Positions 8,122 to 17,340 of a stretch of 64,000 nt of DNA are shown here, piece after piece. The notes beneath the pieces are model-generated. The model was given only the letters and a program-made list of their open reading frames with translations. It was not told where the DNA came from and searched no databases. The stretch spans positions 1,446,868 through 1,510,867 of the forward strand of contig NZ_LR733265.1 of the NCBI RefSeq assembly GCF_902506495.1, given 5' to 3'. Positions within the stretch are counted from its first letter, which is position 1, and every line of letters starts with the position of its first letter. A program made the position numbers and the translations under genes. The stretch comes from Pseudomonas sp. 8O. Its GTDB lineage: Bacteria; Pseudomonadota; Gammaproteobacteria; Pseudomonadales; Pseudomonadaceae.

Positions 8122-8688
8122 ATGCGCCCATTACTCGCCTGCCTGCTGCTTGCCCTGGCCTTGCCGGCCAGTGCGCAGATCTACAAATACATCGACGCCA
8201 ACGGCAACACGGTTTTCACCAATCAGCCGCCCGATGGCGCAGCAGCCGAGAGCGTCAACCTGCCACCAACCAATACGGTAGAGACGCAGAAACCCAGCAT
8301 TCCCGCAGACATCAGCGGCGACACCTCAGCACAGAGTGCGGCACCCTATTCCACACTGAGCCTGACCGGTATCCCTGATGATGAAGCCATGCGCGCCAAC
8401 AACGGCACCTTCGTCGTTGGAGTGGACATCCAGCCACGTCTGCAGCCCGGCCACCAGCTCCGACTGATTCTCGATGGCAAGCCATACGGTCAGGCCGGCA
8501 ACGTGCCGAGCCTGCAGCTGACCAATGTCGAGCGCGGCGAACACAGCGTGGCGGTAGCGGTCGTCGCTGGCGAACGCATCGTCCAGCAGAGCGCCACCGA
8601 AACTTTCACCGTGCAGCGCATCAGCGTCAACAGCCCTGCCCGTCCACCTGTAACGCCACCGCGCCCGACTCCGAGACCTACGAACTGA
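8122..8688 (+). CDS. DUF4124-domain periplasmic protein
   Basis: 188 residues from the ATG at 8122 (GGAAGGA upstream). Signal peptide MRPLLACLLLALALPASAQ, then the short DUF4124 motif IYKYIDANGNTVFTNQPP, typical of small proteobacterial envelope proteins, then a beta-rich domain and a proline-rich tail (ARPPVTPPRPTPRPT). The molecular role of the family is unknown. It is followed after 2 bp by a second DUF4124 gene of the same architecture, so the pair is a tandem duplication and probably an operon. The same pair sits between glnA and ntrB in other pseudomonads as far as I recall. Confidence 0.75.
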   Translation: MRPLLACLLLALALPASAQIYKYIDANGNTVFTNQPPDGAAAESVNLPPTNTVETQKPSIPADISGDTSAQSAAPYSTLSLTGIPDDEAMRANNGTFVVGVDIQPRLQPGHQLRLILDGKPYGQAGNVPSLQLTNVERGEHSVAVAVVAGERIVQQSATETFTVQRISVNSPARPPVTPPRPTPRPTN

Positions 8689-8690
8689 TC

Positions 8691-9311
8691 ATGATGCGTA
8701 CACTGCTGCTCTGCCTGTTGTTCATCAGCCAGGCAGCCTCGGCTCAGGTCTATACCTACGTCGATGCTGAAGGTAACCGCGTATTCACTGACAAGCCGCG
8801 CAACAGCACTGCCGAACGAGTGATGCTGGCGCCGTCCAACAGCGCGGAAATGAGCCAATCCCAACCCACGGTGCGCATGGCCCCGCCAGCTGCGGTAAGC
8901 AAACCGACCGTGCACTATCAGGTGCTGCGCATTCTTGTGCCTGAGCCGGACGCCTCGATCCACAACGGTTCCGGCGACATGATCGTCACCCTCACCAGCG
9001 AGCCAGGCCTGCTGCCCGGCCACAGCTACCGGTTGCGGCTCGACGGCGAACCCCAGGGCGAGACAAGCCGCAGCCCGGTGTTCTCCCTGCAGCACGTCGA
9101 CCGTGGTACGCACCAACTGGTGGCAGAAATCATTGATTCCGCCGGACTCATCGTCGAGCGCACACCGGCGCAGCCCTTCCACATGCACCGCATGACCCTG
9201 GCACAGAAGCGCAAGATCAATCCGTGCAAGAAGGATGAATACGGCGTTCGCCCCGAATGCCCACTCAAAGACAAGCCCAAGGAAGAGGCCAGCATCCTTC
9301 CCTTCTTCTGA
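8691..9311 (+). CDS. DUF4124-domain periplasmic protein (paralogue of preceding gene)
   Basis: 206 residues; ATG at 8691, or 8694 in the same frame. Signal peptide MRTLLLCLLFISQAASAQ, then VYTYVDAEGNRVFTDKP, the DUF4124 motif, then a beta-sandwich-like region parallel to the upstream paralogue (PGHSYRLRLDGEPQG against PGHQLRLILDGKPYG). The C-terminus is charged, with two cysteines (NPCKKDEYGVRPECP). Likely co-transcribed with the preceding gene. An NtrC-type palindrome begins 3 bp past its stop and belongs to the following ntrB promoter. Confidence 0.75.
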   Translation: MMRTLLLCLLFISQAASAQVYTYVDAEGNRVFTDKPRNSTAERVMLAPSNSAEMSQSQPTVRMAPPAAVSKPTVHYQVLRILVPEPDASIHNGSGDMIVTLTSEPGLLPGHSYRLRLDGEPQGETSRSPVFSLQHVDRGTHQLVAEIIDSAGLIVERTPAQPFHMHRMTLAQKRKINPCKKDEYGVRPECPLKDKPKEEASILPFF

Positions 9312-9314
9312 ATT

Positions 9315-9339
9315 CGATTGCACCTTAATAGTGCAATCG
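9315..9339 (+). promoter_or_regulatory. NtrC-type palindrome upstream of ntrB
   Basis: CGATTGCAC-CTTAATA-GTGCAATCG is a perfect 9+9 bp inverted repeat with the GCAC-N7-GTGC core known for NtrC sites. It lies about 190 bp before the candidate sigma-54 promoter of ntrB and fits autoregulation of ntrBC. Confidence 0.7.
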
Positions 9340-9525
9340 AACGCACCACCTCCTAAGCTCTCCCTGTTTTGGGTCGTTTTTCTCAACCCAACCTCGCTAC
9401 CACGCCACCAGACCTCGGGCGGATCGCACAAAAATTGCCGGAAGCCATTTTTGACCTCGCTTGCGACGGCCCAAATGGGGGCCACCAGGGATGGCAGGCC
9501 ATAAAAAATGCGTCTTTTCGGGGCC

Positions 9526-9542
9526 TTGGTTTGCTTCTTGCA
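9526..9542 (+). promoter_or_regulatory. Candidate sigma-54 promoter of ntrBC
   Basis: TTGGTTTG-CTTC-TTGCA keeps GG-N10-GC spacing and a good -12 box, but the -24 box differs from consensus after GG. It lies about 32 bp before the ntrB start. The palindrome at 9315 could alternatively repress a vegetative promoter. Confidence 0.5.
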
Positions 9543-9573
9543 TTTTCCTGCCCATTGCCGGAATGCGCTGCCT

Positions 9574-10658
9574 ATGACCATCAACGACGCTCTGCATCGA
9601 CTGCTACTCGACAACCTGACCACCGCCACCCTGTTGCTCAACAGCCAGCTGTGCCTTGAGTACATGAACCCGGCGGCGGAAATGCTTCTGGCCGTCAGCG
9701 GCCAGCGCAGTCATGGTCAGTTCATCAGCGACCTGTTCACCGAATCGCCAGAGGCGCTGTCATCGCTGCGCCAGGCGGTGGAACAGGCTCATCCGTTCAA
9801 CAAGCGTGAAGCCGTGCTGACCTCGGTCACTGGCCAGACGCTGACCGTGGACTACGCCGTCACCCCGCTGTTCAGCAAGGGCGAAACCCTTCTGTTGCTG
9901 GAAGTGCACCCGCGCGACCGACTGCTGCGTATCACCAAGGAAGAGGCGCAGCTGTCCAAGCAGGAGACCACCAAACTGCTGGTGCGCGGCCTCGCCCACG
10001 AGATCAAGAATCCGCTCGGCGGCATTCGCGGTGCAGCGCAACTGCTGTCGCGCGAACTGCCCAACGAAGAGCTCAAGGACTACACCAACGTCATCATCGA
10101 AGAGGCCGACCGCCTGCGTAACCTGGTCGACCGCATGCTCGGCTCGAACAAGTTGCCGTCGCTGGCGATGACCAACGTGCACGAGGTGCTGGAGCGCGTC
10201 GCCAACCTGATCGAAGCGGAAAGCCAGGGCAGCATCACGTTGGTGCGCGACTACGACCCGAGCATTCCGGACCTGCTGATCGACCGCGAGCAGATGATCC
10301 AGGCCGTACTCAATATCGTGCGCAATGCCATGCAGGCCATCGCCGGACAGAAGCACGACATGGGTCTCGGGCGCATCAGCCTGCGTACCCGCACCCTGCG
10401 CCAGTTCACCATCGGCCACACGCGCCACCGCCTGGTGGTCAAGGTCGAGATCATCGACAACGGCCCAGGCATCCCGCCTGAGCTGCAGGAAACCATCTTC
10501 TATCCCATGGTCAGCGGGCGTGCCGACGGCACCGGCCTGGGCCTGGCCATCACCCAGAACATCATCAGTCAGCACCAGGGTCTGATCGAGTGCGAGAGCT
10601 ATCCCGGCCACACCGTATTCTCGATCTTCCTACCGCTGGAACAAGGAGCGCCCACGCC

Positions 10659-10662
<4 letters not shown>
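9574..10662 (+). CDS. ntrB: Nitrogen regulation sensor kinase/phosphatase NtrB (GlnL)
   Basis: 362 residues. ATG at 9574 chosen because the protein then begins MTINDALHRLLLDNL like its homologues. Cytosolic histidine kinase that phosphorylates NtrC when nitrogen is short and dephosphorylates it when PII signals sufficiency. PAS domain about residues 7-115, phosphoacceptor His142 in LAHEIKNPLGG, N-box NIVRNAMQAI, G1 DNGPGIP and G2 GTGLGLAI. No membrane segments. Overlaps ntrC by 4 bp (ATGA), so translation is probably coupled. Confidence 0.96.
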
Positions 10663-12092
<1,430 letters not shown>

Positions 12093-12108
12093 TCCCGCCA
12101 GCATTACG

Positions 12109-12137
12109 AAAAAGGGCATCCCATGGGATGCCCTTTT
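12109..12137 (+). terminator. Rho-independent terminator of ntrBC
   Basis: Perfect stem AAAAGGGCATCC / GGATGCCCTTTT starting 16 bp after the ntrC stop. Confidence 0.85.
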
Positions 12138-12144
12138 CATTTTC

Positions 12145-12199
12145 CCCGGATTGCATCCGGGCTACGACACGAAGATCGTAGGGTGCGCCGCGCGCACCG
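12145..12199. repeat. Two REP-type palindromes in tandem
   Basis: CCCGGATTGCATCCGGGCTAC (12145-12165) belongs to the CCGGAT family also seen at 44657, 62629 and 62670. GTAGGGTGCGC with partner GCGCACC (12178-12198) belongs to the GTAGGGTGCGC family. They fill the gap between convergent ntrC and the TM2 gene. Confidence 0.7.
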
Positions 12200-12217
12200 C
12201 CAATTGTCGCCGCCCGC

Positions 12218-12616
12218 TCAACCGCGCTGCGCGTTCTTGATCGAGATCTGCGTGTTCAGCGTCCAGAAGTCATAGAGCACACCAATCAGGAACAGGCCGC
12301 CGGTGAACAGGTAGATGATCCCGGTAATCCACTTGCCCTGATACATGCGGTGCACACCGAACACACCCAGGAAGGTCAGCAGGATCCACGCCACGTTGTA
12401 GTCCGTATCCCCCGCGGTAAAGCGCAGGTCAGCCTCGCGATCCATCGAGGGAATCAAGAACAGGTCGATGATCCAGCCGATGAAGAACAGTCCCAGGGTG
12501 AAGAACCAGATGGTGCCGGTGACCGGCTTGCCGTAGTAGAAGCGATGGGAACCAAGAAAACCGAAAATCCACAGCAGATAGCCGATCAGCTTGCTGTGCG
12601 TATCCTGTCGTTGCAT
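12218..12616 (-). CDS. TM2-domain membrane protein
   Basis: 132 residues; ATG at 12616 with AAGGAG 6 nt upstream. Two tandem repeats of the TM2 fold are seen: LIGYLLWIFGFLGSHRFYYG followed by a turn and hydrophobic helix, and WILLTFLGVFGVHRMYQGKW followed by another. Each carries the GxHRFY/GVHRMY signature between helices. TM2 proteins are small inner-membrane proteins of unknown function. Encoded alone, divergent from the radical SAM gene; the 147-bp gap between them holds the LexA box. Confidence 0.8.
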   Translation of the reverse strand: MQRQDTHSKLIGYLLWIFGFLGSHRFYYGKPVTGTIWFFTLGLFFIGWIIDLFLIPSMDREADLRFTAGDTDYNVAWILLTFLGVFGVHRMYQGKWITGIIYLFTGGLFLIGVLYDFWTLNTQISIKNAQRG

Positions 12617-12728
12617 GACGAACTCCTTGTACGAGGTGCAGCTATGACGCTGCGCGCCGAGTGAAGGTTTCATTTTCGCAGAAACGATGCAACACAACGA
12701 ATGACTTGATAGCTGTACGATGCCCATA

Positions 12729-12748
12729 TACTGTATAAAAAAACAGTA
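12729..12748 (+). promoter_or_regulatory. LexA box (SOS operator) upstream of the radical SAM gene
   Basis: TACTG-TATAAAAAAA-CAGTA matches the gamma-proteobacterial LexA consensus: CTG-N10-CAG, flanked by TA on both sides, with an AT-rich core. It ends 15 bp before the start codon, where bound LexA would block transcription. Confidence 0.85.
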
Positions 12749-12763
12749 CAGATATCGCCTGCC

Positions 12764-13975
12764 ATGCAACTGATCGAAAAGCTCACCATCCTCGCCGACG
12801 CAGCCAAGTACGACGCTTCCTGCGCTAGCAGTGGCGCGCCAAAGCGCAGCTCCAAGGGCAAGGACGGCATCGGCTCGACCAACGGCATGGGCATCTGCCA
12901 CAGCTACACGCCGGATGGTCGCTGCGTGGCGCTGCTCAAAGTCCTGCTGACCAACTTCTGCCTGTACGACTGCCAGTACTGCATCAACCGACGCTCCAGC
13001 GACGTACCACGTGCGCGCTTCACCCCCGAGGAAGTGGTGACGCTGACCTTGGACTTCTACAAGCGCAACTGCATCAGCGGCCTGTTCCTCAGCTCCGGCA
13101 TCATCCGCTCGGCCGACTACACCATGGAGCAGTTGATCCGAGTCGCCAAGCTGTTGCGCCAGGAGCACCAGTTTCGCGGTTATATTCACCTCAAGACCAT
13201 CCCCGATGCCGCACCAGAGCTGATCGCCGAAGCCGGCCTGTACGCCGATCGCCTCAGCGTCAACATCGAACTGCCCACCGAGACCAGCCTGGTTCGCCTG
13301 GCGCCGGAAAAGAATGTCGGCAGCATCCACCAAGCCATGCATAACATTCATCTCGGCGAGCGCGAGGCCAAGGAAGAGCGCCGCGCACCGCGCTTTGCCC
13401 CAGCCGGACAAAGCACGCAGATGATCGTCGGTGCCGATGCCACCGATGACAGCACCATCCTGCACAACGCACAGAGCCTGTATCACGACTATCGCCTGCG
13501 CCGCGTCTACTACTCGGCGTTCAGCCCGATTCCGCAGAGCCCGAAGACCGTGCCCTTCGAGGCGCCGCCGCTGCTGCGCGAGCACCGCCTGTACCAGGCC
13601 GACTTCCTCATGCGCGGCTACGGTTTCAGCGCCACGGAGCTGCTGGCCGGCCCTGGCAACCTGGCGCTGGACATCGACCCCAAGCTGGCCTGGGCGCTGG
13701 CCAATCGCGAGCAGTTTCCAGTGGACCTCAATCGCGCCGACGAGTCGCTGATTGCCCGTGTGCCCGGCATCGGCGTGCTCAGCGCACGGCGCCTGGGTGC
13801 GCTGCGGCGGGAACGGCGCATCCGCTATGAGGATCTGACCCGCCTGCGCTGCGTACTGGAAAAGGCCAAGCCCTTCATCATCACCCAGGATTACCGGCCG
13901 CCACGTGCCGAACACGAGTCAGTGGTACTGCGCCAGCAACTGCGCGACACACCGGCACAGATGGCGTTGTGGTGA
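12764..13975 (+). CDS. Putative DNA modification/repair radical SAM protein (TIGR03916 family)
   Basis: 403 residues. Radical SAM cluster motif C-x3-C-x2-C at Cys66, Cys70, Cys73 (NFCLYDCQYCINR); a TIM-barrel core follows (SGLFLSSGI, GYIHLKTIPDA). The C-terminal part carries a helix-hairpin-helix-like DNA-binding stretch (ESLIARVPGIGVLSARRLGAL). The family is predicted to act on DNA but has no proven substrate that I know of. The downstream gene overlaps by one base and encodes its usual partner (DUF4130/TIGR03915), and a consensus LexA box precedes it, so DNA-damage induction is likely. I infer a two-protein SOS-induced DNA repair or modification unit. Confidence 0.85.
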   Translation: MQLIEKLTILADAAKYDASCASSGAPKRSSKGKDGIGSTNGMGICHSYTPDGRCVALLKVLLTNFCLYDCQYCINRRSSDVPRARFTPEEVVTLTLDFYKRNCISGLFLSSGIIRSADYTMEQLIRVAKLLRQEHQFRGYIHLKTIPDAAPELIAEAGLYADRLSVNIELPTETSLVRLAPEKNVGSIHQAMHNIHLGEREAKEERRAPRFAPAGQSTQMIVGADATDDSTILHNAQSLYHDYRLRRVYYSAFSPIPQSPKTVPFEAPPLLREHRLYQADFLMRGYGFSATELLAGPGNLALDIDPKLAWALANREQFPVDLNRADESLIARVPGIGVLSARRLGALRRERRIRYEDLTRLRCVLEKAKPFIITQDYRPPRAEHESVVLRQQLRDTPAQMALW

Positions 13976-14862
13976 TGTACAGCCTGAGCTTCGACGGCAC
14001 CTTCGCCACCTGGCGCCAGGCCGCGCGCCGTGCACTGCTGCAAGGCTTGGCACCACACCAGTTGCAATGGCTGGACGAAGAAGCGGCGCCTGGCCTGTTC
14101 GACCAGCCCGCCGAACGCGCGCCGGAGCCAAACGGTCGCCTGCGGGTATCACCCGAACTGCTGGAACTGCTGGAAAGCGCCGCACAGTACCGGGGCGACG
14201 AGCGCTGGAGCCTGCTCTACCGTGTGCTCTGGCGTTTCGTGCAAGGCGAACGCAGCGCCGTACTGGCCGGTGACCCCGACGGCAGTGAGCTGCATCGTCG
14301 GCTCAAGGCCGTGCGCCGTGAGGCCCATCACTTGCACGCCTTCGTGCGCTTTCAGCCGAGCAAAGCTGCGGGCGCGCCGGACTTCGTCGCCTGGTTCGAA
14401 CCGGCGCACGACATTCTCGCCTCGGCCAGCGGCCACTTCGCCGAGCGTCTGGGCAAACATAGCTGGCTGATCGCAACATCGCGTGATGGCGTTTACTGGG
14501 ATGGCCAACGCCTGCAGCATGAGCGCCGCTGCCCAGCGCAGTGGCGAGCCTGGGCGCAACAGCCCGAGGATGACGGCCAGGCCCTGTGGCGTGCCTACTA
14601 CGGCAGCACCTTCAACCCGGCACGGCTCAATCGCACGGTGATGCAGCAGCATCTGCCAACGCGATTCTGGAAGCACCTGCCGGAAGGACCACTGATTCCG
14701 CAACTGATGAGCGAAGCACGCGCCGGCGCACAGCGCGATGGCCAGGCATTGGTGCTGGCAGGCAGGAAGGGCAAACGCATTGCCCGGATAAACGAAGGGG
14801 ACGCTTCGCGTCCCCTGTCTGCTGGCCTCAGCGGAAGCGACGCCCCGGATCTTCCTCGCTGA
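13975..14862 (+). CDS. TIGR03915/DUF4130-family putative DNA repair protein
   Basis: 295 residues from the ATG at 13975 (TGATG overlap with the upstream stop; two GTGs just before it are alternatives). The DUF4130 domain covers roughly residues 80-250, with characteristic stretches LLYRVLWRFVQGE, AHHLHAFVRF and MYSLSFDGTF at the N-terminus. The same domain is fused to UdgX-type uracil-DNA glycosylases in other bacteria, which suggests a DNA-lesion role. Translationally coupled to the radical SAM gene and so under the same LexA box. Its last 35 bp overlap the 3' end of convergent pilU, and a hairpin used by pilU lies inside its coding end. Confidence 0.82.
   Translation: MYSLSFDGTFATWRQAARRALLQGLAPHQLQWLDEEAAPGLFDQPAERAPEPNGRLRVSPELLELLESAAQYRGDERWSLLYRVLWRFVQGERSAVLAGDPDGSELHRRLKAVRREAHHLHAFVRFQPSKAAGAPDFVAWFEPAHDILASASGHFAERLGKHSWLIATSRDGVYWDGQRLQHERRCPAQWRAWAQQPEDDGQALWRAYYGSTFNPARLNRTVMQQHLPTRFWKHLPEGPLIPQLMSEARAGAQRDGQALVLAGRKGKRIARINEGDASRPLSAGLSGSDAPDLPR
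14796..14816 (-). terminator. Probable terminator of pilU, inside the DUF4130 gene
   Basis: GGGGACG-CTTCG-CGTCCCC stem, followed on the minus strand by a moderately T-rich stretch (TTCGTTTAT). It begins 12 bp past the pilU stop and is coding sequence on the other strand. Confidence 0.5.
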
Positions 14863-15973
14863 CCTCCAGCGCCAGGCCCTGAGCCATGCTGGTCAGGTGA
14901 TCACCATCGGTTTCCGAACCGAGCTTGATCATCAGGCGCAGGTCGTTGGCCGAGTCGGCGTAGAGCAGCGCATCCTCGTAGGTGATCTCGCCCTGGGTGT
15001 AGAGGTTGTACAGCGCCTGATCGAAGGTCTGCATGCCCTGCTCGGTCGAGCGTTTCATCAGCCCCTTGAGTTCGTGCACCTCGCCCTTGCGGATCAGGTC
15101 AGCGGCCAATGGGGTGTTGATCAGCACCTCGATGACCGCGCGGCGACCCTTGCCATCCGGGGTCGGTATCAGTTGCTGGGCAACGATGGCCTTGAGGTTG
15201 AGCGACAGATCCATCCACACCTGGTTCTGCCTGTCCGCCGGGAAGAAGTTGATGATGCGGTCCAGCGCCTGGTTGGCGTTGTTGGCGTGCAGGGTGGCAA
15301 GGCACAGGTGGCCGGTTTCGGCGAAGGCCACGGCATGATCCATGGTCTCGCGGGTCCGCACCTCACCGATGAGAATCACGTCCGGCGCCTGACGCAGGGT
15401 GTTCTTCAGCGCCACTTCGAACGACTCGGTGTCGATGCCCACTTCACGCTGAGTGACGATGCAGCTCTGGTGCTGGTGGATGTATTCGATCGGGTCTTCG
15501 ATGGAGATGATGTGGCCGCTGCTGTTTTTGTTGCGGTAACCGATCATCGCCGCCAGCGAGGTGGACTTACCGGTACCGGTGGCACCGACGAACAGGACCA
15601 GGCCGCGCTTGGTCAGCGCCAGCTTCTTGAGGATTTCCGGCAGTTTGAGGTCGTCGAGGGTAGGGATATTGGTCTCGATCCGGCGCAGCACCATGCCCAC
15701 CAGGTTGCGCTGGTAGAAGGCACTGACGCGGAAACGACCGATACCACGGGCACTGATGGCGAAGTTGCACTCATGGTTCTCGGCAAAATCGCGGCGTTGC
15801 GCCTCGTTCATGACGCCCAGCACGGTCTCGCGAGTCTGCTCCGGCGACATGGCGTTCTTGGTCACCGGCATGATCTTGCCATTGACCTTCATCGACGGCG
15901 GCACGCCAGCGGTGATGAACAGGTCGGAGCCGCCTTTTTCGACCATCAGGCGCAGTAGTTTTTCGAATTCCAT
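14828..15973 (-). CDS. pilU: Type IV pilus retraction-associated ATPase PilU
   Basis: 381 residues from MEFEKLLRLMVEKGGSDLF at 15973; the longer upstream frame reads through a REP element and is not coding. Hexameric PilT-like ATPase that works with PilT in pilus retraction and twitching motility at the inner-membrane base. Walker A GATGTGKSTS, Asp box IEDPIEYIHQH, Walker B DVILIGEVR, His box TGHLCLATLH. The C-terminal end (EEDPGRRFR) is the PilU-type tail, distinguishing it from PilT. It follows pilT at 115 bp, separated by a REP hairpin. Confidence 0.95.
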   Translation of the reverse strand: MEFEKLLRLMVEKGGSDLFITAGVPPSMKVNGKIMPVTKNAMSPEQTRETVLGVMNEAQRRDFAENHECNFAISARGIGRFRVSAFYQRNLVGMVLRRIETNIPTLDDLKLPEILKKLALTKRGLVLFVGATGTGKSTSLAAMIGYRNKNSSGHIISIEDPIEYIHQHQSCIVTQREVGIDTESFEVALKNTLRQAPDVILIGEVRTRETMDHAVAFAETGHLCLATLHANNANQALDRIINFFPADRQNQVWMDLSLNLKAIVAQQLIPTPDGKGRRAVIEVLINTPLAADLIRKGEVHELKGLMKRSTEQGMQTFDQALYNLYTQGEITYEDALLYADSANDLRLMIKLGSETDGDHLTSMAQGLALEVSEEDPGRRFR

Positions 15974-16026
15974 CGTCGTTCTCGCAGCTTCGTGAGCAAT
16001 GCCGTGCGGCAGCCATCTGCCGAATC

Positions 16027-16080
16027 GTAGGAGCGAACTCTGTTCGCGAACAAAACTTCGCTCGCGATGCCCGCTCCTAC
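16027..16080. repeat. GTAGGAGCG...CGCTCCTAC REP palindrome
   Basis: Outer arms GTAGGAGCG and CGCTCCTAC-type with inner GTTCGCGAAC; located between pilT and pilU. Related elements at 24325, 26713, 44620 and 61268. Confidence 0.65.
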
Positions 16081-16088
16081 ACCAGTTC

Positions 16089-17123
16089 CTAGAAGTTTTC
16101 CGGGCTCTTGGCCTTCTCGCGCGCACTGTCGCGGCTGACCAGGCCTTTGGACACCAGCGTCTTCAGGCAGGCATCGAGGGTCTGCATGCCCAGCGCGCCA
16201 CCGGTCTGGATAGACGAGTACATCTGCGCAACCTTGTCCTCACGGATCAGGTTACGAATGGCTGGGGTGCCGATCATGATTTCGTGGGCGGCGACACGAC
16301 CGCCGCCGATCTTCTTCAGCAGGGTCTGCGAGATCACCGCCTGTAGCGATTCCGACAGCATCGAACGGACCATCGACTTTTCCTCGGCAGGGAACACGTC
16401 GACCACGCGGTCGATGGTCTTGGCGGCGGAGGTGGTGTGCAGAGTGCCGAATACCAGGTGACCGGTTTCTGCGGCGGTCAGCGCCAGGCGGATGGTTTCC
16501 AGATCACGCATCTCACCCACCAGGATGATGTCCGGGTCTTCCCGTAGTGCCGAGCGCAGGGCTTCGGAGAAGCCATGGGTGTCGCGGTGCACCTCACGCT
16601 GGTTGACCAGGCACTTCTTCGACTCGTGGACGAATTCGATGGGGTCTTCGATGGTGAGAATGTGGTGGTACTTGTTGCTGTTGAGGTAGTCGAGCATCGC
16701 CGCCAGGGTGGTCGACTTGCCCGAACCCGTGGGACCGGTGACCAGCACCAGGCCGCGCGGCACGTCAGTGATCTTGCGGAACACGTCGCCCATGCCCAGG
16801 TCTTCCATGGTCAGCACCTTGGACGGAATGGTACGGAACACCGCACCAGCGCCACGGTTCTGATTGAAGGCGTTGACCCGGAAACGCGCCACGCCCGGCA
16901 CTTCGAAGGAGAAGTCGGTCTCGAGGAACTCTTCGAAGTCCTTGCGCTGCTTGTCATTCATGATGTCGTAGATCAGCGCGTGTACCTGCTTGTGATCCAG
17001 CGGCGGCAGGTTGATGCGGCGTACATCGCCGTCGACGCGGATCATCGGCGGTAGACCCGCCGAGAGGTGCAAATCCGACGCGCCTTGCTTGGCGCTGAAG
17101 GCAAGCAGCTCAGTGATATCCAT
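16089..17123 (-). CDS. pilT: Type IV pilus retraction ATPase PilT
   Basis: 344 residues from MDITELLAFSAKQGASDLHL at 17123. Powers pilus depolymerisation for twitching motility, phage sensitivity and DNA uptake. Walker A GPTGSGKSTT, Asp box IEDPIEFVHE, Walker B DIILVGEMRD, His box GHLVFGTLH, and the PilT-specific AIRNLIRE motif near the C-terminus. Standard length. Transcribed away from yggS, with a structured repeat (17169-17311) in the intergenic space. Confidence 0.97.
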   Translation of the reverse strand: MDITELLAFSAKQGASDLHLSAGLPPMIRVDGDVRRINLPPLDHKQVHALIYDIMNDKQRKDFEEFLETDFSFEVPGVARFRVNAFNQNRGAGAVFRTIPSKVLTMEDLGMGDVFRKITDVPRGLVLVTGPTGSGKSTTLAAMLDYLNSNKYHHILTIEDPIEFVHESKKCLVNQREVHRDTHGFSEALRSALREDPDIILVGEMRDLETIRLALTAAETGHLVFGTLHTTSAAKTIDRVVDVFPAEEKSMVRSMLSESLQAVISQTLLKKIGGGRVAAHEIMIGTPAIRNLIREDKVAQMYSSIQTGGALGMQTLDACLKTLVSKGLVSRDSAREKAKSPENF

Positions 17124-17168
17124 GGGACTCCCCAATTACAAGCAAGCAGGTAGAATGCCGCAAACCCT

Positions 17169-17311
17169 GAGAAGGTGTTTACAAAGCAGCGAGCGAAGGT
17201 CAGGCAAAACGAAGTCAGGCGAAAAAGCGCAGTGTACGAGCTGTACATGAGCATTTTGAGGGTGACTTCAACGCAGCATGGCCGAGCGCAGCAATTTGTA
17301 GACGCCCTCTC
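17169..17311. repeat. Structured dispersed repeat, copy C
   Basis: Terminal arms GAGAAGGTGTTTACAAA (17169-17185) and TTTGTAGACGCCCTCTC (17295-17311) pair with 16 of 17 positions, counting two wobbles. A central hairpin TGTAC-GAGCT-GTACA (17233-17247) is followed by TGAGCAT, and a distal block CAACGCAGCATGGCCGAGCG is shared with copies A, B and E. It lies in the divergent pilT/yggS gap. Confidence 0.65.
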
Positions 17312-17340
17312 TAGAGGTAGGGCTTTATAGAGCGCAATTA

